DNA of 64,000 nucleotides, taken from contig OX465590.1 of NCBI GenBank assembly GCA_950022655.1, positions 43,421,718 to 43,485,717 on the forward strand. Reading direction: 5' to 3'. Below are positions 1-11,008 of this stretch, piece after piece (positions within the stretch are counted from its first letter, which is position 1; each line of letters starts with the position of its first letter). Source of the DNA: Alentia gelatinosa. Taxonomy: Eukaryota > Annelida > Polychaeta > Phyllodocida > Polynoidae. A model generated the notes under the pieces. The model was given only the letters and a program-made list of their open reading frames with translations. It did no database searches and had not been told where the DNA came from. The translations under genes were made by a program, and so were the position numbers.

Positions 1-99
1 CACCCCTCCCACCTCAAATTTCGAAAAGACTGCATTAGTAATAATAGTATTTTTGTATCCTAACAGTATTCTTGTATTTCTGTTTTTACAGGCATCTTA

Positions 100-1669
100 A
101 TGGAGAAGATGGATACTAGGAGTGATTGGCAGTCAGACAAGGAAATAAAACAGAGCTTACAACTGATGTATGAAAATGGAATTTCTGCTGATGTGACCTT
201 TTCATTTCCTGGCAGTGTAAAACTCAAAGCCCACAAATGCATCCTCATGACCAGGAGTCAGGTCTTCTTCACCATGTTCAGCAGTGACCTACATAAGCAT
301 GATGAAGAAATCATCATTGAAGATGTTAAACCGCATGTCTTCGGCGAGATGCTAAGGTATCAAGAAATCAATTATAAGATATCTACATCTTATTATCATG
401 TGATACATATTTTGCTTTCAAGTACTCTGTTGTATTTTTCTACCTGAAGCATATATGTAGAGTATAAGAATACAAACTATTGGATCTATTGAAGGGTAAT
501 AAAAGGAGGATGTATGCAGTGGTAGATGAGATCACTTTTAGTAATAATCTGCCATTAAAGCTAAATTTTAAATGTTTGAGATGGCAACATTATGGATTTC
601 ATATGCCTTTTCATTTACATTTTCAGTTATACATAACTTTACATCATGTTACATATCCTATTTGGGCATATACACTACATCCTAATGTTCTTGCTTATTT
701 ACTTGTACCCCATCCAGGTTTCTCTATTCCGGCCAAGCAACACTTGATGGAACAAATGCTCTTCAAGTTATCTATTGTGCAGAGAAGTATGCAGTTGGTG
801 GTCTGAAGTCTAGAGGAATGGCCTTCCTGAAGGAAAATATTGACACAACCAATATGGCACTATTTCTAGACCAAGCTGTTCTATACAATGACGCCAGCCT
901 GAAGCAAATATGCCTTAAGTTCTGTTCTAAACAAAAAGCCCAGTCGTTTCTCAAGGAGCATCATGTGACCAGGAAAACACTTCAGGTGATTGTAGACTCT
1001 GAGGAACTTGCTGTAAAGATAGTAGAAGTCATCAAAGTAGTAGATAACTGGTCTGAAGAGGAATGCAGAAGGAGAAGTCTTGAAGTAACTCCAGAAAACA
1101 AAAAGAACGTCCTTGGACCAGTGCGGAACAAAATACCATTTTGTAGCATGACAGTTGAAGAACTTCGAGACAGTTCTGTGCAGGACCTTATTAACGAGAA
1201 GGAGGAACTGGAAATATACAAATTCATCACCTCAGCAGGAAAAATCTACCCACCTTTCCCCTATCATAAAAGGTCAACCGAAACATATGTCCCAGTTCCT
1301 ATTATGGATAAAGAGGGTGTAGATAAATCTTTCTGTATTGCTGTGTCTTGCTCAGAAAGATTCACTCTCAAAGGGCTTGTCTTTTCTGAAGCTGGGAATT
1401 ACACAGTCTTCTTCAACGATCAGGAGGAAAAGTTTGAAGTACACCGACCAAATTCAAAATTAAATTTAGAGAAACCAATTTTTTGCCAATCTGAAGATTA
1501 TGTGGTGTTTGGTGATGAAGAATATAACCAGATGGTTGTACCTCATTTTGACTACATTATAAGAGTTGAAGAAGCAGATCATAAAAATGTAGCGTTTTGT
1601 TTCCAAATTGAAAGTTATGACGACACTGATTCTTCACCTCCTTTTCATGGTATTATAGTTGAATTCTGA
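100..1669 (+). CDS. BTB-BACK protein (BTBD-like), two coding exons
   Basis: Coding exons are 100..356 and 718..1669, giving 402 residues. The intron is GTATCA...CATCCAG and splits an Arg codon. The ATG at 100 lies just after a splice acceptor (TTTTTACAG, ending at 91), so an untranslated exon probably lies upstream. Residues ~25-125 are a BTB/POZ fold with the typical 'SADVTFSFPG', 'LKAHKCILMTRSQVFFTMF' and, across the junction, 'RFLYSGQATL'. A BACK-like helical region follows (~130-210, 'ALFLDQAVLYNDASLKQI'). The last ~115 residues sit where BTBD1/2/3/6-type proteins carry a beta-rich PHR domain, but that match is weak. The family commonly acts as substrate adaptor for CUL3 ubiquitin ligases; that role is inferred here. 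The splice restores the BTB-BACK core exactly, which makes this a confident gene model. A possible poly(A) signal AATAAA lies at 2591. Confidence 0.9.
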
Positions 1670-4290
1670 AATAGGCTAATACCAAGTACTCATTTACCAA
1701 ATACTATTGCATTATCTGCAATAGAATAATGGACCACACAAAACCTCATTTTCTCATTTCATGGAGATATGTCAGGTTATTTACTATGAGCAGATATATC
1801 TACAAGGAACACTTCCCTACCTTTTAAATAACGATATTTGAGGTAAAAATATGAGTCACAATATTTTGTTAAAAAGCATTTCCAGTATCCTCAATAGGTG
1901 AGGTATGGTAAGGGTTATAAACCTGTCACCAGTTATTTACTGGTGATTTACTTTCCACATATTTATCTGGTTGGTAAATATGACAGTTTATGTGAACATA
2001 CTGTGTTTTGTTATGAATTGTGAGACTTCTCTGTTTTATTTAGCTTTTTAGTACAAGTTCAATGGCTTTTAGCTCCATAACATTTATGTCTTGGACCATG
2101 TGCTGTTACCAAAGATCTCCTATGGAAACCTCCTGACAGTTCACTCCCGAACCTTCCAAACTGACATCAAGAGGAAAGTAGAAGAGAAACCAACACAACT
2201 CTTGGTAGCAAGAGCTATGTTGGAACAAAACAGAGTCGATTAAGAACTACTTAAACTATAAGTTTTAAGATCGATATTACTATGCAGTGCAAACCTTGAT
2301 CTCATAATACAATGCGATTTCCTTATGTTACCTTATGTTTCAACAAATTTGAACATTCAAGGTCAGGTGATGGGAGCTTTTTTGATGTAAGTGCCATAAT
2401 TGTGATAGATATTAAGACAGAACCTGCAAAGTCGCTCTAGAAACAGATTTAGGGTTCCTAGGCTTAGTCATTAAAGAAAATATTTTGATTGCTGAACTTT
2501 TCATGTAACACAGCTGAGCACGAATTACAGAGTAAGAATTTGCAAAACATCTAGAAGCTAGAAATGCATAACATGTAGAGGAAAGAGTTGAATAAAAGTT
2601 ATTTTCTTGGAAAATATTTTTGGTAAATATTCCTTACAGGATCAATATAGAATACATAATACAATTATTAAGTGAGAATGGCACTAAAGTTCTTTCTTGT
2701 GTATTGTTGGGTACTAAGAAAATAGTACCCTCGAAGCGTAGGAACCTTCTATCCCCAGTCTATCACTCATGATAAAATTCCCCTGAATAGATAATAAGTA
2801 GGATGATTTTCAAGGAAGATGATAAAATGGTCAATTAATTGTTTATTTCTGTCACTCTAATTTGATAGTAATACAGTAAGGTGTACTTACTGACAAATCA
2901 TGGCATGCCCTCTTCCCTTTTATCTTTGGGTACAAGAAAATGTACCCTTGGCTCATAGGAACATTAATTCCCCATCACTGCTGGGTAAAAACCTCCAGTA
3001 ATTGACTATTAACCCTTTAAGGGCGAGGACCTGTGGCAACAGTATGTGGGTAAGGGTAGGTACTAGTGCTTGTTTATACTGCCAGGGGGTGGGAAGTCTT
3101 AGGCCAATTGTAATGATTATATAACTTTAGGTGGTAGAATATTTAATCATTCATCTTATTAAATAAGATTAGAATAAGTCTTTACCTGAGTGTTGTAGCT
3201 ATATTCTGTGAATATTTCATGATTATATCCAATATTTCAGATTTTATTACATAAAAACTAAATTTTGGAAATTTTAGAAAATGATGCCTTTTGGCATCAC
3301 CTGCCCAAGCAAATTTGATGCCATATGGCATCACCCACCATGAATGGGTTAAATTGATGTAATATTGTAAATAAGAGTTCATCTTTGATGTCACTTTGTT
3401 AGAACTTAATATGGCCATGAGTTATCAGAGGTTTTGATAGAAAAACAGGTGTCATAGGTATCATACAAGGGAATATACAATCCACTTCAGAAAATCACCT
3501 AAAGAGGTACATGCTAAAATAAACCTTTGTCCAGTCAGAGCTTAGGGACTGACTTGAAAGCCCTGGAAAAACTCTTTGCACACTTCAGGAGTGTAGGGTA
3601 GATACAACAAGATACAGGTCCCAATCAACAAGTGGGGCGGGTATGTCGGCTGCAGCAAAGCTGGGGATATATACTATCTGCTCCAATACTTATAAGGCAA
3701 ATCCATGGCAAAGCACCATAAGAAAAAGGTAGAAACTTTGCCCCCTCTCCCAATAGTAGAGAGAGCAATACTAAACGAAAAGGAGTAAGAGTTATAAGAG
3801 AGTTTTTTTGTTTTTTTTTCGTTTTATTCAAGTGAAGGAAATTACAATCACCCTAAGCCGGCGCTTTTCATGGAATTCGATAACGATACGGACATAATAG
3901 GACAATACAGTACAATACGATACAATATATTATATATAAGCTCACTTTGATAAATACTATACTGAATGCTATGATAAAAGCTGTCACCGGGTATGCACCA
4001 AAAGCTAAGTCCAAATTTCTAGATTCTTCAGGAGAAAATCTTTTATGTATATTTAAAGAAGGAATTATGCTTGATATTTTGCAGTTATGGGTAATAAATC
4101 CCAAATTTTGTTTCCCAGGTATAAAGGTGATTGGCGATATTTCTCTCCACGTGGTCTGTCGATATTAAATACTGTCTTGTCATGGTATCTGGTATTTCTG
4201 GTAGGCATCTTACAGTGTGCCGGGTCATCTGACCACTGTCGCATCATGACCATCAGTGGTGCAGACCGGATATGCTTGCACTCAAGCATA
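1670..4290. other. 3' flank of BTB gene and intergenic DNA
   Basis: No convincing gene. The first ~900 bases are probably 3' untranslated sequence. Two short related blocks near 2706-2765 and 2928-2985 share a 'GGGTAC..AAGAAAAT.GTACCC' hairpin followed by 'TAGGAAC'. The stretch at 3290-3350 carries 'GATGCCATATGGCATCAC', a small inverted repeat. The rest is AT-rich and featureless to me. Confidence 0.5.
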
Positions 4291-4302
4291 ACTAAAGCGA
4301 CC

Positions 4303-4600
4303 GGGGTGGGTGGGGAGTTATCTCAGTGGTAAAGAGCACGGGACTTTGTTGATTCGGGTCCCACTGCAGCCACTTTTCTCCTAAACCCCCCAGCAGTGGT
4401 AGATTTACTGCTATATCAAAGGCAATTCCTTCTCATACCATGTCTATGTGGTGTGGGAAGTAAAAGAACTCTCACCTCGGTAAATGTGTAGGGGTGGGAT
4501 TTCTTCCTATATTCATCTCATAGATTTGGTCAAAACCAAAGTAAGTCTAATTGAACAAATTGGACGTTAAACTACCCAAACAAACAAATCAAACAAAGCT
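4303..4600 (+). mobile_element. tRNA-derived SINE
   Basis: The head resembles a tRNA with RNA polymerase III promoter boxes: A-box-like 'TATCTCAGTGGTAAAGAGC' near 4319 and B-box-like 'GATTCGGGTCCC' near 4351. A ~200 bp non-tRNA body follows and ends in 'TTGGACGTTAAAC' with an A-rich 'CCCAAACAAACAAA' tail near 4590. That tail type is familiar from mollusc and other invertebrate SINEs (recollection, not a search). The 5' boundary is approximate. It abuts an oppositely oriented LINE fragment. Confidence 0.6.
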
Positions 4601-4629
4601 GAGTCGTCCACCGGCCTGATTGCCTGATT

Positions 4630-4923
4630 TTACATTGAGCATAGAGTTTCATTGTTAATTACTCTGTAATTCCTTACTCCTGTTGCAGTTCGTAGACAGT
4701 GGTTAAATATAGTTTGAAGCTTTCTTGACACATTTCGGGTGCAGCTGAGATACAGGAATCCTACGTAGTCCACCTTAGGCATAATCATTTGTTTAACAAT
4801 TTTAATTCTACTTGCTTTTGGCAATACATGCTTTAACAGACGCAATTTATACAGCTTCTGCCTTATATCATAGGCGATGTTATTTACATGAATTTTATAG
4901 TCTAGCTTTGTTTCCAGAGTCAC
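4630..4923 (-). pseudogene. LINE reverse-transcriptase C-terminal fragment
   Basis: About 97 residues resembling the region just after the RT palm/thumb of CR1/RTE-like LINEs: 'VTLETKLDYKIHV', '..LYKLRLLKHVLPKASRIKI' and 'MIMPKVDYVGFLYL'. This corresponds to the 'YLGV.LD..L....H....' to 'LP.LDY' block seen in the two full-length LINE ORF3s of this window (compare 16855-17030 and 62690-62880). No catalytic motif is included. Reading frame upstream and downstream is lost, so this is a 5'-truncated or decayed insertion. Confidence 0.65.
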
Positions 4924-5049
4924 ACCCTGTTTGGAATTATTTATTTAGCCAACACATATCTATATAGCATATAACTATCTAGATTCGGTTTTGTTAGGTC
5001 CTACCACATGGTGCTATACTAATTTATCCAAGAAACTATATTGTAACAT

Positions 5050-5162
5050 ACACGTGTATATGTGTGGCTATAATCTATGAGTAGTTGACTCATAGTAATA
5101 TCCGAGCGACAGTGAGGAGATTACATTGTCAACTACGAGGATATTACAGCCACTTGTACACG
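5050..5162. repeat. foldback (inverted-repeat) element
   Basis: Imperfect inverted repeat with arms of ~38 bp: left 5050-5089 and right 5128-5162 share 'GTGGCT(A/G)TAAT' and 'AGTAGTTGAC/GTCAACTAC'. The loop contains 'ATATCCGAGCGACAGTGAGG'; related loop sequence recurs in the foldback at 43291-43430. Confidence 0.6.
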
Positions 5163-5586
5163 AAACCAGTCGTTTTTGTATTTATTATCCACTTAAAGGA
5201 TTAATGACAATTGCATTAAAAAGTACATGTAGTTCCAGAATATGCCATAATGCCACAGCAGAAATAATTATGAATAACTGATACTGAATGAACATTTATG
5301 AAACCTATTTCGAAGTACATGATGTTTTGACCTCATATGGATAGGACTTTTATTTTTTGAATCTCAGGTTAGCCAATTCAAGGTGATCTATATATTTCCT
5401 ATATAATTAAAAAAAAAAACTACAAGCGGCACTATAATTAATGGACACTGTATGGAACTCAAAGGTTCATAAGATAGAATGTACCGGATGTATTTATTAA
5501 AAAATCTATTTGATTTTCATGTAATATGCGAGGAATCTACATGTACACCTCTTCAAACTGGAATGATTTTACTCTTTGAAATACAA

Positions 5587-5735
5587 TCTCTGCCACTTGA
5601 GGACACCACTGGTAGCATATTTCATTTCCCATTAACCATCCAAGTCTGTAATTTTTTTTTAACCTTTATAAAACCTGCATTATGTTGGGTTTTTTTTCAG
5701 TTTTTCTGATAGATTTTACTTTAAAACACCATTTC
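5587..5735 (+). repeat. dispersed repeat, copy 1
   Basis: Shares 'CTCTGCCACTTG', 'GGTAGCATATTTCATTT', 'CCATTAACCATCCAAGTCTG', 'CCTGCATTATGTTGGG' and 'TAGATTTTACTTT' in the same order with 37478-37705, where the two halves are further apart. No coding potential seen. Confidence 0.65.
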
Positions 5736-5930
5736 TATGTGTAGTCAGTCAAGGTCCAGTATATAATCGCCCTGTTCAAGCTTATATTTGACTCCTAAAA
5801 TCATCTTACCCCCGCCGCCTCCCCCCCCCCCCCCCCCAATTCCACACAGACACTATTTCACCCAGGAACCAAGCGCCCGCTGGAACCAATAGCTAACTGT
5901 TCAACCAAGCAGGTTTTCACCAGCTCTAAG

Positions 5931-6171
5931 CCAGGGAGCTGTTTCAAAAGTCGAGTGAGGTCTCGCCAGCGGCACGTCACATTTGTAAGCGAGAGGCCAG
6001 CAACAGCGAGCAGCACCTCAAATCAAAGCGGCAGCAAAACTACTACCAATATCCCATAGAGAGCGGCACCTCCACCTCGACAGCGACGCCTCAAGTTCCA
6101 TTGTTGGCCTCTCGCATTGGTGATGAGTACTCTCGTTTAGCACCCTCCCGACTTTTGAAACAGCTCCCTGG
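5931..6171. mobile_element. MITE, hAT-like ends
   Basis: A 241 bp element with terminal inverted repeats: CCAGGGAGCTGTTTCAAAAG at the left and its complement at 6152-6171. Ends of the form CAGGG...CCCTG resemble hAT-derived MITEs. Subterminal pieces ('GCGAGAGGCC' and 'GGCCTCTCGC') also pair. No convincing 8-bp target duplication was found. Confidence 0.65.
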
Positions 6172-6294
6172 TCTGCTGGCAAACGCTGTGTGGTTAGTGT
6201 ACAACCTTTTCGTATTGTTGGTAGAACATGCGCTTCAGATAGCATGGACCCACCAGCATCTCCATCTTTTTTCCTAACCACCCGACGTTATATA

Positions 6295-6833
6295 CAGGGT
6301 TTGTACAGAGCCTGGAAAAGCCTGGAATTATGTTTTTTTGGTTTTCCAGGCCTGGAAAAGCCTGGAATTCTCTCAGAGAGCCTGGAAAACCCCGGAACAA
6401 CCTGGAAAATTTAGTTTTGCATCAAAAAACATTTTGGAATTCTGTTATTTGAGCTTCATTCCTGCTCGGGCAATATAACTGTTTTGCATTTAAATTGAAA
6501 TTACTACCTTATCCAAGTAGGAAACACCCCCTTTCCACCACAGGCCAGGATAACAGCCCAGGCAGCAACTAGAGGCCTAGATCTGATGTAATGGAAAGCC
6601 AGCGTCAAATACATGTATGGTGTTTTTTTAAATAAAGTATGTGTAGAGATTGTAATAGATACATCAGTAATTGTATCTTAAAATGATATACACCCTTCAG
6701 AAAACAATGACTGTTTTCATTCACTAGCAAGTATTGATTCATATTGTGATGTGCCTGGAAAACATATATTAGAGCCAGGAAAGGCCTGGAAAAAAGCCTG
6801 GAATTTTATTAGCCTGTCTATGTACGAACCCTG
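6295..6833. mobile_element. non-autonomous hAT-like MITE
   Basis: A 539 bp element bounded by CAGGGTTTGTAC and GTACGAACCCTG, with GCCTGGAAAAGCCTGGAA repeats just inside both ends (6306-6410 and 6750-6803). Flanks GTTATATA and TATATATA agree at six of eight positions, compatible with an 8-bp hAT target duplication in AT-rich DNA. No transposase is encoded; short open frames over it are shadows. Confidence 0.75.
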
Positions 6834-7176
6834 TATATATACATAATTAGGTCTGCAAATGATATAGAGTATACAGGGATGCAAGTCTTCCGACATTTCA
6901 TATACACTAACAACACTCGAAGTGTTAGAATATATATATATCGACTCATAGCCATTCTGTTCCAAAATAATGTTATATTTGATTCCTTTTTATAATTAAC
7001 TGAAGCGAACATTTTTCGGAGGAACAAAATTATTAACAATTATATTTTACAAGACAGAAGAATGTACAAGTATGTCGTAAGGCATAAGGCTAAAATACCT
7101 AGTAATCTTGAGGCGTGGGTGGGTGGGTTAAAAAAACCTGCAAGGAGGGCTCGTGAAGCTGGTGGCTCCCTCTGCG

Positions 7177-7250
7177 AATGAGCCGTGGGTCTGGAGTAGT
7201 TATTCTGGGAGCCGCCAAGTGATGCCAATGTCTACTGTAAACTACCTAGA
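7177..7250 (+). repeat. short dispersed repeat, paired with 10174-10255
   Basis: 'GAGCC(G/A)TGGGTCTGGAGTAG' followed by 'TTAT.CTGGGAG..GCCA' occurs here and at 10174-10255 in the same orientation. Probably ends of one repeat family now split by other insertions. Confidence 0.55.
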
Positions 7251-7282
7251 CTGGTTCCCTGCCCAAATGAAATAAGGGGCAG

Positions 7283-7669
7283 GTGTGGTGCTAAAATTGG
7301 TTACCCTGCCATAAGTGGTAATTATCGCTTACTATTGTCTTTGGCGCATGTGCGAACATGCGCACTCTTGCAGTCCACGATTGGAGAGTGACAAATTCAT
7401 CAGTCCTCGAACCACTAGTTTGTTACTCTCCAAGCAGAAATCCAGCGCTCTACTTCCTGCGGCCGATAGCAAGCAAAAGCGCCGCGAAAGATCTGCTGGG
7501 AGAGTGCTAGTTTGTACATGCGCACCAGAGAAGTGGACAGAGACCACTTCCCTGATGAAGCCTTGAATAGTCCGTGAAATCTAAGCAGTACAGGACGGGA
7601 AGAGACATGCTGGGATAGAGTGAGCGATAATTACCACTTTTGGCAGGGTAACCAATTTTGGCACCACAC
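7283..7669. mobile_element. MITE with ~49 bp terminal inverted repeats
   Basis: The left end GTGTGGTGCTAAAATTGG..., through TTACCCTGCC and GGTAATTATCGCT, is matched in reverse by 7621-7669. Internally it carries 'ACTCTCC.AGCAGA' and 'AGATCTGCTGGGAGAGTG', an inverted pair also present at the centre of the 9254-10096 foldback, so the two elements share a module. No transposase. Confidence 0.75.
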
Positions 7670-7854
7670 AGGGACCTTCAACTTTGGCTGGTGCCTGTCT
7701 GTGACTAGCGGATACTCCGGGAATCAGCGTAGTGGTTTGGCTGGTATCCGCCTGTGTTGAGCCGTGCTGGAGACATGGTGGAATGAATGAGCCACCTGAG
7801 AGGTGGGATCCGCTAAGCACTGGAGTGCAGGTAGACAGCTGCTGGGCGTGCATA

Positions 7855-8125
7855 GACCAACAAGTTTGGTCAAAGTCGTTGTTCTCCATAAGTTTGATGC
7901 AGAGTGATATGAACGAGGCGACAGCTGAGTGAATATCACGTAGCATACCGTTTAGGAGAACGACGACTTTGACAAAAACGAGTTGCTTTCTGTATTTATC
8001 TCACCCCTGTACACACCAAAAGAATGGATGACACACATGATATAGACCATGGAGAATAGACTGCAATACTCGTAGGGGCATGGAGAATGAGTTCCCAATG
8101 TTAAGTCTATATGCCCTCCAGAGGT
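7855..8125 (+). repeat. dispersed repeat, copy 1 (pairs with 31661-31905)
   Basis: Both copies run 'CCAACAAGTTT.GGTCAAAGT', 'GAGTGAATATCACGTAGCAT', 'TTGCTTTCTGTATTTATCTC', 'ACCCCTGTACACAC', then 'GATATAGACCATGGAGAA'. The similarity spans the left end of the element annotated at 7995-8412. Confidence 0.7.
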
Positions 8126-8412
8126 TACTAAACTCCCTATTATCGCCCAGGGTAAATGCAAGTTCCGCTCACGACTGGCTGGGCAGACCACATGAACTAT
8201 AGTTTTCCCATTTATATTTGGAGAACCTGAATATAATTTCGGATTAATTTGTAGAAATAGCTGAAATTTCGATTTCTGACATCGGATTTCCAATTTGAAT
8301 ATTTATAAAAACCGTTAAACTGGATAATTGTGGGTTACGGTTCAAGGGTCTATCACCATTCAACGTTACCTCAATAGGGCCTATAGGACGAAAATACCAG
8401 GGGTGAGATAAA
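7995..8412. mobile_element. MITE ending in TTTATCTCACCCCTG
   Basis: TTTATCTCACCCCTG at 7995-8009 and its exact complement CAGGGGTGAGATAAA at 8398-8412 bound a 418 bp element. The same terminus occurs at 31799/31926-31940 (a 142 bp relative) and as a single end at 18863-18877. No coding capacity. Confidence 0.6.
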
Positions 8413-8595
8413 ATTGAGTCTTGATGTCGAGCCGAGGTGAGGCGTGTCCCAGACAGAGGGATGTGTGTATCCTGTCTGGGCCGAGTGTGTGCTTCCTCCC
8501 TGTGGGTGAGGAGATGGGAGGAGGACATTGACACCCTGAAGAAATGAGTGGGTGCTTGGGAACCGTCTCCAGGAATTATATAGAACTGCATCAAG

Positions 8596-8712
8596 AATCG
8601 TATAAATACACAATACTCCACGAGTTTGGATGGGCCATAATCGTCATCAAGGCGAAGCAGAGTGAGGATTATGGTATAACCAAACGAATGGAGTATTGTG
8701 TATTTTACGATT
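8596..8712. repeat. foldback element
   Basis: Arms of ~50 bp: 'AATCGTATAAATACACAATA' through 'CTCCA.GAGTTTGG' at the left pairs with 'CCAAACGAATGGAGTATTGTG' to 'ACGATT' at the right. The loop is short, around 8645-8665. Confidence 0.65.
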
Positions 8713-8822
8713 CGAGTGCCGGTCTGGATTTATCTCAGGCATTCTCTGACATTAAATAACATTATGATATGAAAATAATTAGAATATACTTAGCAAATCC
8801 ATATGACGTCATCTCATATTCA

Positions 8823-8844
8823 CTACGCCACGGCCGTGGCGTAG
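8823..8844. repeat. perfect 22-bp palindrome
   Basis: Half-site CTACGCCACGG followed immediately by its exact complement, with no loop. It lies in AT-rich flanks. It could be a transposon centre or a dimeric protein-binding site; nothing in the context decides. Confidence 0.7.
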
Positions 8845-9054
8845 TATTGTTACATTACTGGGGTGATCGTTGAGTATTTCTTTCTAATGATATCCCTATT
8901 TTTGATTTGTTACCCAGGGTGAGATAATGGCCAAGCTGCGTGTATAGCAGGCGTGGGGGACAGTGAGGGGTAGGAGACTTCTGGCGTGGGCGAGGTGGAG
9001 TTGAGGCATTGCTGGTTCCGCGTTCATCCGCTAGGGGACTCGGCGGAATCAGGG

Positions 9055-10113
9055 GGTTGTTTCATAATCTAGGATCGTACATGAAGAACCTTTTCTGTAC
9101 CTCGTACAAGGGTTATCGTCTAATAATATTTAAGTCTGTTGGCTAAGACAATATTGGCCGTCCATAAGGTCGTCCATAAATGTTGAATGAAATTGACCCG
9201 AATTGTCCCTGGGTCTCTATGGCGTAAAGAAAAGGGTCTACATGTATGATCCTGGGCCCTGTTTTTCAGTCACGATATCCTCTTTGTAAGATATCTTACA
9301 GCTGTCAGTGTACTATAGATAAGACATCTTTGGAGATTGGCCAACGATTGTCCGTCAAGAGCACTTAGGCTGCAGTCAGGTGTACTATAGACAAGACATC
9401 TTTAGGGTCACGTGGTTCCAAATGTCTTCCAAAGTGTCTTAGACCTAAGACATCTATGGACATGTCGTACAGAATGCGTAACTTCACTTCCTTTAGGAAT
9501 TAAGCAATGAAATTTTAACACGAGTAAGGTATACATATAACCTATCATCGTACCAAATATGAAGAAAAACGGCCGCACCGTTATGAAGTTATCGGCGTGT
9601 GAAATTCGTCATACCAAATGTTGCTCTATCAGTGATCTAATTTATGCGGCGACCTTGACATCGACTGCGCTTATGTCACTCTCCCAGCAGAGATTTCGCG
9701 CGCTATACCGCGGAAGATCTGCTAGGAGAGTGCGTGTACGATATCCAATCGATAGCTCAATGTTTCATATTCAAACGCCGATAACTTCAAAACTATACGG
9801 CCGTTCTTCTTCATATTTGGTACGATTATAGGCTATATGTATTCCGTACTCGTGTTAAAGTTTCATTGCTTAATTCGTATTAGAAGCACAGGAAATCCTC
9901 TATATACGCACAGTGAGGTTTGATAGAACCTGAGACAGTTCTATACTTGAGACACTTTTAGCGGCGATCGAGCGCGCCGCACTGAGACCGTGTCTATAGC
10001 ACAGCCGCCATTTTGTGTCTTCCAAACAGTCTTCCAATCGCAGAGATGTCTTAAGGAATCGTTGGCCGATTATGTCGTGACTAAAAAACAGGGCCCTGGA
10101 TTATGAAACGGGC
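9055..10113. mobile_element. MITE interrupted by a palindromic foldback element
   Basis: The outer MITE has ends GTTTCATAATCTAGGATCGT at ~9060 and 'GGATTATGAAACGGGCCCC' at 10097-10113. An uninterrupted relative sits at 30923-31147. Here it is split after 'ATGATCCT' by an ~840 bp palindromic element, 9254-10096, with termini GGGCCCTGTTTTTCAGTCAC / GTGACTAAAAAACAGGGCCC. Inside are further inverted arms, 9494-9604 versus 9771-9882, both containing 'CGTACCAAATATGAAGAA' and its complement. The only long open frame (9559-9831) is a product of the palindrome, not a gene. Confidence 0.7.
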
Positions 10114-10790
10114 CCCAGTACCCATCGCCGTACACAAGCGAGGACCTGTCAAGTCGGAGAGAAAATCTGTGAACGAGCCATGGGTCTGGAGTAGTTATCC
10201 TGGGAGTTGCCAGGTGGCGCCAATGTCCGCCATAAATTGCCGACAGTTTTCCCATGTCTTTCCCAGTCCTGACTTTCATCCCTGGTTATAGAGTTGGTAA
10301 AACAAACTTTTGTCTCCTAATTTCTCGTTTTCTTACTTCATAGTTGCTTGATATGAATTTTGTGTATGGTGCCCTCGCTGTTTATCTCTGTGTTATCTAA
10401 GGGCACAACTGTGCGTTAGAACTGGTTCGTTAGAACTCCAATTTTCCTTCAGTACTTTGGTAAGTACTTCAGGTGATTACCTTTTCATATAAGGATGTTT
10501 GTTCGCTTTTTATATTCAAAATTAATGCAATTATAATCCCAAACATGTGGTAAGTTATTCAATATAAATTGGCCAATATTTCCTTTACCAAATACGTCTT
10601 TCTTTGAAACAAAGCTGTAAATGTGGATGTTCAGTGGATAGACCACATGATTTTGTTTTAAAATATTTGTATCTATGAAAAACAAAAACCTTAGGTAGGT
10701 ATATTGTAACTAGTCCATACTGTGATAATGATGATTAAAAGAATTGGAGATTGTATTCCTTATATGTATAGACTATATGAAAGAGATCAC
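10114..10790. other. non-coding, AT-rich
   Basis: Apart from the short repeat at 10174-10255 nothing was recognised. The right edge is where the LINE 5' end is presumed to begin. Confidence 0.4.
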
Positions 10791-11008
10791 TGTTGGAGGC
10801 GATGGTGGGGTGAGGACGTGCCTATGTGAGGCTCCCAACACTACCAGGATTTTCGAATTATTATAAAGTGAATTCCCGAATGGAGCATTACTAAAAAGAT
10901 ACAATCAACTGACGCTGTGACTTGTGATTAACCGGGAGTATTCTGAAAGCTGTAAGTACATGAACTGCTGAGATATACTGACTTTGCCTGTGTACCCTAG
11001 TGAACGCC

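Noticed and set aside
4317..4380. Functional tRNA gene
   Set aside because: Pol III box-like sequences are present but no full cloverleaf can be drawn; a SINE head fits better.
7545..7585. Possible hammerhead ribozyme (CTGATGAAG ... GTGAAAT)
   Set aside because: The CTGATGA and GAAA boxes are present but I could not pair a credible stem II or stems I and III.
7855..8125. Shared segment with 31661-31905 as a conserved exon
   Set aside because: No open frame is conserved between the copies and the ends look like transposon termini.
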